From: Siphonodentalium dalli
Taxonomy: Eukaryota; Mollusca; Scaphopoda; Gadilida; Siphonodentaliidae
DNA: 64,000 nucleotides
Reading direction: 5' to 3'
NCBI GenBank assembly: GCA_032622095.1
Contig: CP136063.1
Span: forward strand, 86,095,980 to 86,159,979
The notes below the pieces were generated by a model. The model saw only the letters and a list, made by a program, of their open reading frames with translations. It was not told where the DNA came from and ran no database searches. Positions 48,501 to 57,637 of the stretch are shown here, in pieces (the stretch's first letter is position 1; every line of letters starts with the position of its first letter). Both the position numbers and the translations under genes were made by a program.

Positions 48501-48707
48501 CCGCGAGCCTCTCATCGTCAATAAATAACTTCACGAAGAGGAATAATGGCTACCCGGTGTTTAGCTTCATCCATAATTGCTCGAAAAAAGAGCTATAAAT
48601 GATAATATAAGTGACTTACCGTAATGCAGGATAAAGCAAAGGAGAAATATGACGATCAGTGTAAAATTGGGAATCCAGGATAGGCTATTGGAACTCCCTT
48701 TCCCCAT
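41793..48707 (-). CDS. RGM: Repulsive guidance molecule (RGM/hemojuvelin family), whole gene model
   Basis: The three coding exons 48707-48620, 47218-46725 and 42503-41793 join in frame into a predicted 430-residue protein. RGMs are GPI-anchored surface proteins that bind neogenin and act as BMP co-receptors. Order: hydrophobic signal peptide (about residues 15-29); N-RGM domain with Cys at 33, 38, 69, 78, 86, 108 and 131; the FGDPH site at 145-149, where family members self-cleave between Asp and Pro; C-RGM domain including VEIYIKYIDTT at 248-258; and a hydrophobic tail at 410-423 expected to direct GPI attachment. Possible N-glycosylation sites are N109, N280 and N357. The length fits the usual 430-450 residues. 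No RGD motif is seen. All splice sites are GT-AG and phases agree (1, then 0). The family call is firm; the paralogue is not assignable, as expected for a single-copy invertebrate gene. Confidence 0.93.
43818..44070 (+). mobile_element. TTAA-ended MITE, complete copy, in RGM intron 2
   Basis: TTAACCATTTCTATACTAAA and TTTAGCATAGAAAGGGTTAA are inverted ends with TTAA. It contains CATTGACGAGTACTTCCC and a hairpin, GATAAGTTCAACAAACGATT / GTTGAACTTATTATC. It is the reference copy of the family here. Confidence 0.8.
44128..44270. mobile_element. Fold-back hairpin MITE, copy K, in RGM intron 2
   Basis: TACAGTAATGCCCAAAG to TTTGGGCATTACTGTA. The left arm is mostly deleted (joined to GCTTTCCGATG after ACCAGAGCA); the right arm is intact. 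Confidence 0.85.
45523..45727 (-). mobile_element. TTAA-ended MITE, inverted copy, in RGM intron 2
   Basis: TTAACCCTTTATATATTGAA at the left and AGTACAGAAAGGGTTAA at the right. The hairpin GATAATAAGTTCAACAAACG / GTTGAACTTATTTTCTG is present. Orientation is opposite to 43818. Confidence 0.75.
45814..45920. mobile_element. Fold-back hairpin MITE, left arm only (copy L)
   Basis: GGTAATGCCCTAAGTAATCG to CATCTGAAAGCTCTC. The right arm is absent. Confidence 0.75.
46471..46716 (+). mobile_element. TTAA-ended MITE abutting the RGM exon 2 donor
   Basis: TTAACTCTGTCTTTACTAAA on the left and TTAATAAATAATGGGTTAA on the right, with the family interior (CATTGACGAGTAATTCCC, GTTCAGATAATAAG, GAACATCTCTCCAG). 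The right TTAA (46713-46716) lies at intron positions +9 to +12 of RGM intron 2, just outside GTGAGT. Confidence 0.75.
46725..47218 (-). CDS. RGM: RGM coding exon 2 (N-RGM domain and GDPH cleavage site)
   Basis: The acceptor is TTTCCTATCTTATTTCAG at 47219-47236. The exon encodes SPCGIDQCWVEY, the Cys-rich N-RGM domain, then CGLFGDPHLRTF and CRVKGAWPLINNEHLTVQV, all hallmarks of the family. It ends ATSK in phase 0 at a GTGAGT donor (46724-46719). The frame open upstream of 47218 and downstream of 46725 is intronic. Confidence 0.93.
47270..47850. repeat. Minisatellite in RGM intron 1
   Basis: About nine to ten units of ~50-60 bp combine CACCCCATTCTCACAAGATA, CTGATATATAGGG and CATGTATAACCCCC, with variable insertions. 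Open frames through it give Tyr/Ile-rich artefact peptides. Copy-number variation is likely. Confidence 0.9.
48620..48707 (-). CDS. RGM: RGM coding exon 1 (signal peptide)
   Basis: The ATG at 48707 opens MGKGSSNSLSWIPNFTLIV, followed by IFLLCFILHY, a strong signal peptide. The exon ends with one extra base (G) before GTAAGT, that is, phase 1. It joins to CA at the start of exon 2 to form an Ala codon and restore the RGM frame. This start is preferred because the next upstream ATG (48717) is in another frame and stops after ten codons. Confidence 0.85.
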
Positions 48708-48717
48708 AACCTTCCAT
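48685..48717 (-). promoter_or_regulatory. uORF overlapping the RGM start
   Basis: An ATG 10 nt upstream of the RGM ATG, in the +1 alternative frame, encodes ten codons (MEGYGEREFQ) and stops inside the RGM signal-peptide region. If present in the mature transcript, it could lower RGM translation by forcing leaky scanning. Confidence 0.4.
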
Positions 48718-48768
48718 GCAGCTAGGCCTTGTGAGGTCCGGTACGGTAACCTCCTATCACCTCCAAAT

Positions 48769-48775
48769 CTGTAAA
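48769..48775 (-). promoter_or_regulatory. Candidate 5' UTR splice acceptor
   Basis: TGTTTACAG on the minus strand ends at 48769, about 60 nt before the RGM ATG. It would allow a non-coding first exon further upstream. The polypyrimidine tract is weak. Confidence 0.25.
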
Positions 48776-50960
48776 CAATAGAATAAAATCCTCTATAAGC
48801 AACATGGAAATTACACAGTTAACTATCCGCAGTCACGTACGAACATTTTTGTAATGTTCGTTTCGGAATAAGTCTGTGTTTTAATGCTTATCCTGTGTTG
48901 GTCAGTTAATTTTCGAGACAAAAAAGTTTTCGACGCGGCTTCTAAACTATCATTCTCGCTTTACTGAGATCTCGCAAAATGCCGAGAGCGTTTTCAAACT
49001 CGGTCGATGGGCGGAGAGACGATGTCAATAACACGCAGAGGTGTATGCTCCGCCTTAAAACAAGACACCTTATCTGGCGTGTTATCAAGTGAACATACGC
49101 AGATGTCTAAGTGCATAAGCTATAGATATAAACTGCGGGTATGCGATTGGTTACGAAACATTCTAGCCTAACGTTAAGCGGGGTTAAATTTCAATTCTTA
49201 TCTGCTCAAAATAGATATATTCTCAGCTGTATCGTCTCTCTGCAGATGTCAATCACGCATTTTCGCAAAATGGTAACAGTGAAGAAATTAGATGGTTTTG
49301 ATGATTGACACGCTAAAGCTTAAAATAATGTAATGGGTGCCAACGTATGAAACTGACTTCACTGTTTGAATGAAACGTCTGGTATTATGAGCACCCTCAT
49401 CGTGCGGGAAACATTGAATAGTATAAATATAGGCGCCGGTGTTGATTTCAGTTGTTTGATATAGATGTAATCCTATGAAGACGTACATTTGACCCCTCGA
49501 ATATTGTCCATATAACGTCTGGTTAAAGAAAGAGTCTATATTCAGCTAGAACTGTCATTGGAGAAAGCAACTTAAATTAACTCCCAATTTTCGACCTATA
49601 TATTTTGCCAAATTTACAAAACTTAAATGGTCACAATACAATCACATGCCGAGTTTGGTTAAAGTAGCATTAACATCAACTCTATACTCTGAAGAGGGGG
49701 AAACTAATTTGAACGAATATATCTATGCACAGTTTTTTGTTATATGTAGCAACTTTAGTTCTATTGAATTTTAATTGAAATCGTTTTAATTATGAAAACT
49801 TGTTTATCTACATAAATTATTTACATCCTCGAAAACGGTTACAAGAAACTTTCAGCAGCTAAGTTGCTACTTTCTCATAGATTAAATTTATCAATCTTTT
49901 CGTTGGATGTGAATAGGTCAACATGGCACGGATACATGATCACCCCAAGCGTTAGTCCGTAAGATTTCCCGTTCGATTTCACAAGACATCCCTAAGCAAA
50001 TAGAGCTCGACTCGCTGTATTGAAGAACATAGTCTTCAAGTAAACAACGACAAAAAGACCATATTCTTCCACACATTCTGTAAATATCGTGCACCAAACG
50101 AGTCCAATTACCATTGTTAAAGCGAAATTAAACAATAAATGTACCCTGCGTGAACCCGTGTTAAATCTAGCCCTTATTCAGGTGTCCACCCGTATGCATG
50201 GTTGGTTATGTATTGGAAGTACGATGTTTTTTGTGTATATGGACTCATTGTAGTTCGTCGGTCTCGAGTTACGCGGTGTTCTTTCAGTTCTAGTCGATCT
50301 AAGTGAGTCAATGTACACTGTTGATATGACATACCTGTTATGCATGATAAATATGAGTCGAAAACAACGGGAATTTGATTCAAAAAGATAACTCGATATA
50401 CAGCAAGGCTCACGAAGTTCCAACTAAAGTGAATGATGAGGATTGAGTCGTGCATTGAGATTATATGTGATATGAACGTCCTGACATTTGAGAAAGGAAT
50501 CAAGAAATTTTCAATTAAGGCATAATTACCCGAAGACTGTTTTTGAAGAAGCTGTATAAGTATGCGAAGACCGTATGCGACTGGGGGACACCAGGAACCT
50601 GTTTATGGTTACCAAAACATGTTTTCTTAATCGGTTCCCTTTAGTCTTCTTAATTAGGGGCGTGGCTTAATTGGGTTAGTGCTGTTCCTATGGGTTCACC
50701 AATCAAGTGAGCCCATTCGGTTGCCACTAGACAAACACGATACCGTGTTAATTAGGAAAGTCATTATAATGAAAGGCAAAATCATGGAACAAAACGGAGA
50801 CTAATTAATGGTGGGACAATTTTGAATAGAGGGTGCAACGTGCAATATGATCCTGTATAATCCGATTGGCTTTCCGACTTTTCTTCTTTTCAAAGGCTCA
50901 GCGGAATTTGCGGTTTTCGTCACAGAAACAAAATGGTGCGATAATCTGCCATTACTGATA
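48776..50960. other. Upstream region of RGM; no second gene recognised
   Basis: 48900-49080 is richer in CpG than its surroundings (GACGCGGC, GGTCGATGGGCGG, ATGCTCCGCC) and could include the RGM promoter. No TATA box is convincing. Beyond 49200 the sequence is AT-rich, with chance frames only. Confidence 0.35.
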
Positions 50961-50968
50961 TTATAGTG
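50961..50968 (+). repeat. 8-bp target-site duplication, left
   Basis: TTATAGTG lies directly outside the left end of the 6.3-kb palindromic element and is repeated exactly at 57283-57290. Flanking bases differ (A before and G after here, G before and C after on the right), so the match is 8 bp and no longer. Confidence 0.8.
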
Positions 50969-50978
50969 GGGTGTGACT

Positions 50979-51053
50979 AATTACCGCCCGGGGACCGCCC
51001 GGGACCGCCCGGGGACCGCCCGGGACCGCCCGGGGCCGCCCGGGCGGCCCAAC
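50979..51053 (+). repeat. ACCGCCCGGG decamer cluster at the left end
   Basis: Six to seven 10-11-bp units of ACCGCCCGGG(G), mirrored at about 57198-57268. The same decamer starts every 180-bp monomer in one to four copies. Confidence 0.9.
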
Positions 51054-51329
51054 GAGCCCGTGGACACAATATCTCGACGGTATAACGTAGCGACATGCCA
51101 CCTGAGGGCAACATAGAAAAATTTACTCGCTCGCTCGTCTCCGGCCGGTCATATTAACCCCACAAATGCCGATATTGGCTAAAAGAGCCTGGGTGATTAC
51201 TGGTGTCTTCGTGTGTGTTCAGACAGATTATTTTGGTGATTCTCGGTAGTGCAATAAGTGCAATACACCTGAGTGTTAATTCCATGTATTGACTCGTTGA
51301 CGCGTCCACGGCCGATGTTATTAACCCCT

Positions 51330-54300
51330 CAAATTCCGGTAAAATAGTGTATAAACAAAAGAACCTTGGAACCGCCCGGGACCGCCCGGGCGGCCCCATG
51401 GGCCCGTGGACACTATATCTCGACGTTATAACATAGCGACATACCCCACGAGGTCAACATACAAAATGTTACTCCCTCGCTCGACCCCGGCCGGCGTTAT
51501 TAACCCCTCAAAATCCGATAAAATGGTAAATAGACAAAAAGAACATTAGGACCGCCCGGGACCGCCCGGGTGGCCCCACGTGCCCGTGGACACAATACTC
51601 CATGAGGTCAACCTAGAAAATGTTACTCGCTCGCTCGACCCCGGCCTGTGTTATTAACCCCCCAAAATCCAACAAAATGGTTTATAAACAAAAATAACAT
51701 TGGGACCGCCCGGGAGGCCCCATGGGCCCGTGGACACTAAATCTCGACGTTATAACGTAGCGACATACCCCACGAGGTCAACCTACAAAATGGTACTCGC
51801 TCGCTCGACCCCGGCCGGTGTTATTAACCCCTCAAAATCCGATAAAATGGTAAATAGACAAAAAGAACATTAGGACCGCCCGGGACCGCCCGGGTGGCCC
51901 AACGTGCCCGTGGACACAATATATCGACGTTATAACGTAGCTATATACCCCACGAGGAAAACCTATAAAATGTTACTCGCTCGCTCGACCCCGGCCGGTG
52001 TTATTAACCCCTCAAAATCCGATAAAATGGTATATAAACAATAAGACCATTGGGACCGCCCGGGAACGCCCGGGAGGCCCCATGGGCCCATGGACACTAT
52101 ATCTCGACGTTATAACGTAGCGACATACCCCACGAGGTCAACCTACAAAATGGTACTCGCTCGCTCGACTCCGGCCGGTGTTATTAACCCCTCAACATCC
52201 GATAAAATGGTATATAAACAAAAAGAACATTGAGACCGCCCGGGACCGCCCGGGAGGCCCCATGGGCCCGTGGACACTATATATCGACGTTATAACGTAG
52301 CGACATACCCCATGAGGTCAACCTAGAAAATGTTACTCGCTCGCTCGACCCCGGCCGGTGTTATTAACCCCTCAAAATCCGATAAAATGGTATATAAACA
52401 ATAAGAACATTGGGACCGCCCGGGACCGCCCGGGAGGCCCCATGGGCCCGCGGACACTATATATCGACGTTATAACGTAGCGACATACCCCACGAGGTCA
52501 ACCTACAAAATGGTACTCGCTCGCTCGACTCCGGCCGGTGTTATTAACCCCTCAACATCCGATAAAATGGTATATAAACAAAAAGCACATTGGGACCGCC
52601 CGGGACCGCCCGGGAGGCCCCATGGGCCCGTGGACACTATATCTCGACGTTATAACGTAGCGACATACCCCATGAGGTCAAAATAGAAAATGTTACTCGC
52701 TCGCTCGACCCCGGCCGGTGTTATTAACCCCTCAAAATCCGATAAAATGGTATATAAACAATAAGAACATTGGGACCCGCCCGGGAGGCCCCATGGGCCC
52801 GTGGACACTATATCTCGACGTTATAACGTAGCGACATACCCCACGAGGTCAACCTACAAAATGGTACTCGCTCGCTCGACTCCGGCCGGTGTTATTAACC
52901 CCTCAACATCCGATAAAATGGTATATAAACAAAAAGAACATTGGGACCGCCCGGGACCGCCCGGGACCGCCCGGAGGCCCCATGGGCCCGTGGACACTAT
53001 ATCTCGACGTTATAACGTAGCGACATACCCCACGAGGTCAACCTACAAAATGGTACTCGCTCGCTCGACTCCGGCCGGTGTTATTAACCCCTCAAAATCC
53101 GATAAAATGGTATATAAACAAAAAGTACATTGGGACCGCCCGGGACCGCCCGGGAGGCCCCATGGGCCCGTGGACACTATATCTCGACGTTATAACGTGG
53201 CGACATACCCCACGAGGTCAACCTAGAAAATGGTACTCGCTCGCTCGACCCCGGCCGGTGTTATTAACCCCTCAACATCCGATAAAATGGTATATAAACA
53301 AAAATAACATTGGGACCGCCCGGGACCGCCCGGGACCGCCCGGGAGGCCCCATGGGCTCGTGGACACTATATCTCGACGTTATAACGTAGCGACATACCC
53401 CATGAGGTCAACCTAGAAAATGGTACTCGCTCGCTCGACCCCGGCCGGTGTTATTAACCCCTCAAAATCCGATAAAATGGTAAATAGACAAAAAGAACAT
53501 TGGGACCGCCCGGGTGGCCCCACGTGCCCGTGGACACAATATCTCGACGTTATAACGTAGCGACATACCCCACGAGGACAACCTATAAAATGTTACTCGC
53601 TCGCTCGACTCCGGTCGGTGTTATTAACCCCTCAAAATCCGATAAAATGGTATATAAACAAAAAGAACATTGGGACCGCCCGAAACCGCCCGGGAGGCCC
53701 CATGGGCCCGTGGACACTATATCTCGACGTTATAACGTAGCGACATACTCCACGAGGTCAACCTACAAAATGGTACTCGCTCGCTCGACTCCGGCCGGTG
53801 TTATTAACCCCTCAACATCCGATAAAATGGTATATAAACAAAAAGAACATTGAGACCGCCCGGGACCGCCCGGGAGGCCCCATGGGCCCGTGGACACTAT
53901 ATATCGACGTTATAACGTAGCGACATACCCCATGAGGTCAACCTAGAAAATGTTACTCGCTCGCTCGACCCCGGCCGGTGTTATTAACCCCTCAAAATCC
54001 GATAAAATGGTATATAAACAATAAGAACATTGGGACCGCCCGGGACCGCCCGGGAGGCCCCATGGGCCCGTGGACACTATATCTCGACGTTATAACGTAG
54101 CGACATACCCCACGAGGTCAACCTACAAAATGTTACTCGCTCGCTCGAATCCGGCCGGTGTTATTAACCCCTCAACATCCGATAAAATGGTATATAAACA
54201 AAAAGAACATTGGGACCGCCCGGGACCGCCCGGGACCGCCCGGGACCTCCCGGGAGGCCCCATGGGCCCGTGGACACTATATCTCGACGTTATAACGTAG

Positions 54301-54356
54301 CGACATACCCCATGAGGTCAACCTAGAAAATGTTACTCGCTCGCTCGACCCCGGCT
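51330..54356 (+). repeat. ~180-bp satellite array, direct arm (about 17 monomers)
   Basis: Each monomer contains, in order: ACCGCCCGGG decamers; GGCCCCATGGGCCCGTGGAC; a CTCGACGTTATAACGTAGCG block whose ACGTTATAACGT core is a perfect palindrome; CATACCCCACGAGGTCAACC; CTCGCTCGCTCGAC; CCGGCCGGTGTTATTAACCC; and GATAAAATGGTATATAAAC. The period is exactly 180 bp through most of 51840-54240, with changes of about 10 bp from decamer gain or loss. Confidence 0.95.
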
Positions 54357-56136
54357 GGTCCCAATGTTCTTTTTGTCTATATACCATTTTGTCGGATTTT
54401 GAGGGGTTAATAACACCGGCCGGGGTCGAGCGAGCGAGTATCATTTTCTAGTTGGGGTATGTCGCTATGTTATAACGTCGAGATATTGTGTCCACGGGCA
54501 CGTGGGGCCACCCGGGCGGTCCCGGGCGGTCCCAATGTTCTTTTTGTCTATATACCATTTTGTCGGATTTTGAGGGGTTAATAACACCGGCCGGGGTCGA
54601 GCGAGCGAGTAACATTTTCTAGGTTGACCTCATGGGGTATGTCGCTACGTTATAACGTCGAGATATTGTTTCCACGGGCACGTGGGGCCACCCGGGCGGT
54701 CCCGGGCGTCCTAATGTTCTTTTTGTCTATTTACCATTTTATCGGATTTTGAGGGGTTAATAACGCCGGCCGGGGTCGAGCGAGGGAGTAACATTTTGTA
54801 GGTTGACCTCGTGGGGTATGTCGCTATGTTATAACGTCGAGATATAGTGTCCACGGGCCCATGGTGCCTCCCGGGCGGTTTCGGGCGGTCCCAATGTTCT
54901 TTTTGTTTATATACCATTTTATCGGATTTTGAGTGGTTAATAACACCGGCCGGAGTCGAGCGAGCGAGTAACATTTTGTAGGTTGACCTCGTGGGGTATG
55001 TCGCTACGTTATAACGTCGAGATATTGTGTCCACGGGCACGTGGGGCCACCCGGGCGGTCCCGGGCGGTCCCAATGTTATTTTTGTTTATAAACCATTTT
55101 GTTGGATTTTGAGGGGTTAATAACAACGGCCGGGGTCGAGCGAGCGAGTAAAATTTTCTAGGTTGACCTCATGGGGTATCTCGCTACGATATAACGTCGA
55201 GATATTGTGTCCACGGACACGTGGGGCCACCCGGGCGGTCCCGGGCGGTCCCAATGTTCTTTTTGTCTATATACCATTTTGTCGGATTTTGAGGGGTTAA
55301 TAACACCGGCCGGGGTCGAGCGAGCGAGTATCATTTTCTAGTTGGGGTATGTCGCTATGTTATAACGTCGAGATATTGTGTCCACGGGCACGTGGGGCCA
55401 CCCGGGCGGTCCCGGGCGGTCCCAATGTTCTTTTTGTCTATATACCATTTTGTCGGATTTTGAGGGGTTAATAACACCGGCCGGGGTCGAGCGAGCGAGT
55501 AACATTTTCTAGGTTGACCTCATGGGGTATGTCGCTACGTTATAACGTCGAGATATTGTTTCCACGGGCACGTGGGGCCACCCGGGCGGTCCCGGGCGTC
55601 CTAATGTTCTTTTTGTCTATTTACCATTTTATCGGATTTTGAGGGGTTAATAACGCCGGCCGGGGTCGAGCGAGGGAGTAACATTTTGTAGGTTGACCTC
55701 GTGGGGTATGTCGCTATGTTATAACGTCGAGATATAGTGTCCACGGGCCCATGGTGCCTCCCGGGCGGTTTCGGGCGGTCCCAATGTTCTTTTTGTTTAT
55801 ATACCATTTTATCGGATTTTGAGTGGTTAATAACACCGGCCGGAGTCGAGCGAGCGAGTAACATTTTGTAGGTTGACCTCGTGGGGTATGTCGCTACGTT
55901 ATAACGTCGAGATATTGTGTCCACGGGCACGTGGGGCCACCCGGGCGGTCCCGGGCGGTCCCAATGTTATTTTTGTTTATAAACCATTTTGTTGGATTTT
56001 GAGGGGTTAATAACAACGGCCGGGGTCGAGCGAGCGAGTAAAATTTTCTAGGTTGACCTCATGGGGTATCTCGCTACGATATAACGTCGAGATATTGTGT
56101 CCACGGACACGTGGGGCCACCCGGGCGGTCCCGGGC
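54357..56136. repeat. 890-bp higher-order duplication inside the inverted arm
   Basis: 54357-55246 and 55247-56136 appear identical by eye, including unit-specific variants such as the short TCATTTTCTAGTTGGGG unit, a CGAGGGAGTAAC change and a CCATGGTGCC change. Identity extends about 60 bp into the next unit before GGGGTC becomes GGAGTC. This is a five-monomer block duplicated recently, or an assembly duplication. Confidence 0.85.
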
Positions 56137-56945
56137 GGTCCCAATGTTCTTTTTGTCTATATACCATTTTGTCGGATTTTGAGGGGTTAATAACACCGGC
56201 CGGAGTCGAGCGAGCGAGCAACATTTTGTAGGTTGACCTCGTGGGGTATGTCGCTATGTTATAACGTCGAGATATAGTGTCCACGGGCCCATGGTGCCTC
56301 CCGGGCGGTTTCGGGCGGTCCCAATGTTCTTTTTGTTTATATACCATTTTATCGGATTTTGAGGGGTTAATAACACCGGCCGGAGTCGAGCGAGCGAGTA
56401 ACATTTTGTAGGTTGACCTCGTGGGGTATGTCGCTACGTTATAACGTCGAGATATTGTGTCCACGGGCACGTGGGGCCACCCGGGCGGTCCCGGGCGGTC
56501 CCAGGCGGTCCCAATGTTATTTTTGTTTATAAACCATTTTGTTGGATTTTGAGGGGTTAATAACACCGGCCGGGGTCGAGCGAGCGAGTAACATTTTCTA
56601 GGTTGACATCATGGGGTATGTCGCTACGTTATAACTTTGAGATATTGTGTCCACGTGCACGTGGGGCCACCCGGGCGGTCCCGGGCGGTCCCGGGCGGTC
56701 CCAATGTACTTTTTGTCTATATACCATTTTGTCGGATTTTGAGGGGTTAATAACGGCGGCCGGGGTCGAGCGAGGGAGTAACATTTTGTAGGTTGACCTC
56801 GTGGGGTATGTCGCTATGTTATAACGTCGAGATATAGTGTCCACGGGCCTATGGGGCCGCCCGGGCGGTCCCGGGCGGTTCCAAGGTTCTTTTGTTTATA
56901 CACTATTTTACCGGAATTTGAGGGGTTAATAACATCGGCCGTGGA
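54357..56945 (-). repeat. ~178-bp satellite array, inverted arm (about 14 monomers)
   Basis: Reverse complement of the left-arm monomer. The switch occurs within CCCCGGCTGGTCCCAATG near 54357: a left-arm CCGGCCGG block is cut and joined to the decamer side of an inverted unit. Some monomers carry a deletion (TCATTTTCTAGTTGGGGTAT at 54440 and 55330). Confidence 0.95.
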
Positions 56946-57282
56946 CGCGTCAACGAGTCAATACATGGAATTAACACTCAGGTGTATTGCACTTATTGCA
57001 CAACCGAGAATCACCAAAATAATCTGTCTGAACACACACGAAGACACCAGTAATCACCCAGGCTCTTTTAGCCAATATCGGCATTTGTGGGGTTAATATG
57101 ACCGGCCGGAGACGAGCGAGCGAGTAAATTTTTCTATGTTGCCCTCAGGTGGCATGTCGCGACGTTATACCGTCGAGATATTGTGTCCACGGGCTCGTTG
57201 GGCCGCCCGGGCGGTCCCGGGCGGTCCCCGGGCGGTCCCCGGGCGGTCCCGGGCGGTCCCCGGGCGGTAATTAGTCACACCG

Positions 57283-57290
57283 TTATAGTG
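57283..57290 (+). repeat. 8-bp target-site duplication, right
   Basis: TTATAGTG, identical to 50961-50968. Confidence 0.8.
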
Positions 57291-57429
57291 CATTGTTTTC
57301 AACATTGATTACTTCCACTAAATACTTATAATATATATCGGATTTATGGTTTAACATTAATTACCTTTATCCCGGGCCGCTTGAAACATTAAATACCACA
57401 CTATAACTCCCTATTACAGATTTAATAAC

Positions 57430-57637
57430 TTAACCCTTTACCCAACAGAACGGCCCTGTGCCAATGCATTCTCTTATATATGCGAGTCGACCATAGGTCG
57501 CCTCGCATATATAAGAGAATGCATTGGCTTAACACATTAAAAATTATTAAAAAAATTTAGGCCAATGCATTCTCTTATATATGCGAGGCGACCTATGGTC
57601 GACTCGCATATATAAGAGAATGCATTGGCACAGGGCA
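57430..57637. mobile_element. Double-hairpin MITE, best-preserved copy
   Basis: Starts TTAACCCTTTACCC. From GCCAATGCATTCTCTTATAT the first ~69-bp hairpin ends GAATGCATTGGC near 57528. A ~40-bp AT-rich spacer follows, then a second ~69-bp hairpin that is the exact reverse complement of the first. The unit can fold as two hairpins or as one long stem. The right TTAA end is decayed (GGCACAGGGCATAACTG). Confidence 0.85.

Larger units (their letters stand above)
50969..57282. mobile_element. Giant Foldback-like palindromic element with satellite arms (~6.3 kb)
   Basis: The ends are inverted: GGTGTGACTAATTACCGCCC on the left and its exact complement on the right, followed by several ACCGCCCGGG decamers. 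Next inward, each arm has a unique ~165-bp segment (around 51165-51325 and 56930-57095). Each arm is then a head-to-tail array of a GC-rich ~180-bp monomer: about 17 copies in direct orientation up to 54356, then about 14 inverted copies. A perfect 8-bp TTATAGTG duplication flanks it. The arms differ by scattered substitutions and copy number, so this is not a mirrored assembly artefact. Long tandem-repeat inverted ends resemble Foldback and Galileo elements. 8-bp duplications are known for hAT and P elements. No transposase ORF is inside, so it is non-autonomous; the class is inferred. Confidence 0.85.

Noticed and set aside
52801-56566. Repeated ~60-residue peptide frames (up to 172 codons) on both strands
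   Set aside because: They are the translated satellite monomer. Frames shift whenever decamer number changes, and no start or stop context is shared. Coding remains only a remote option, noted as a finding.
51330-56945. Centromeric-type satellite (alphoid-like unit length ~180 bp)
   Set aside because: The array is bounded by inverted ends and an 8-bp direct repeat and is arranged as two opposed arms, which fits a mobile element better than a centromere.
50969-57282. Palindrome as an assembly mirror artefact
   Set aside because: The two arms differ in monomer number, decamer counts and scattered bases even in the outer unique segments, and the flanks carry a target-site duplication.
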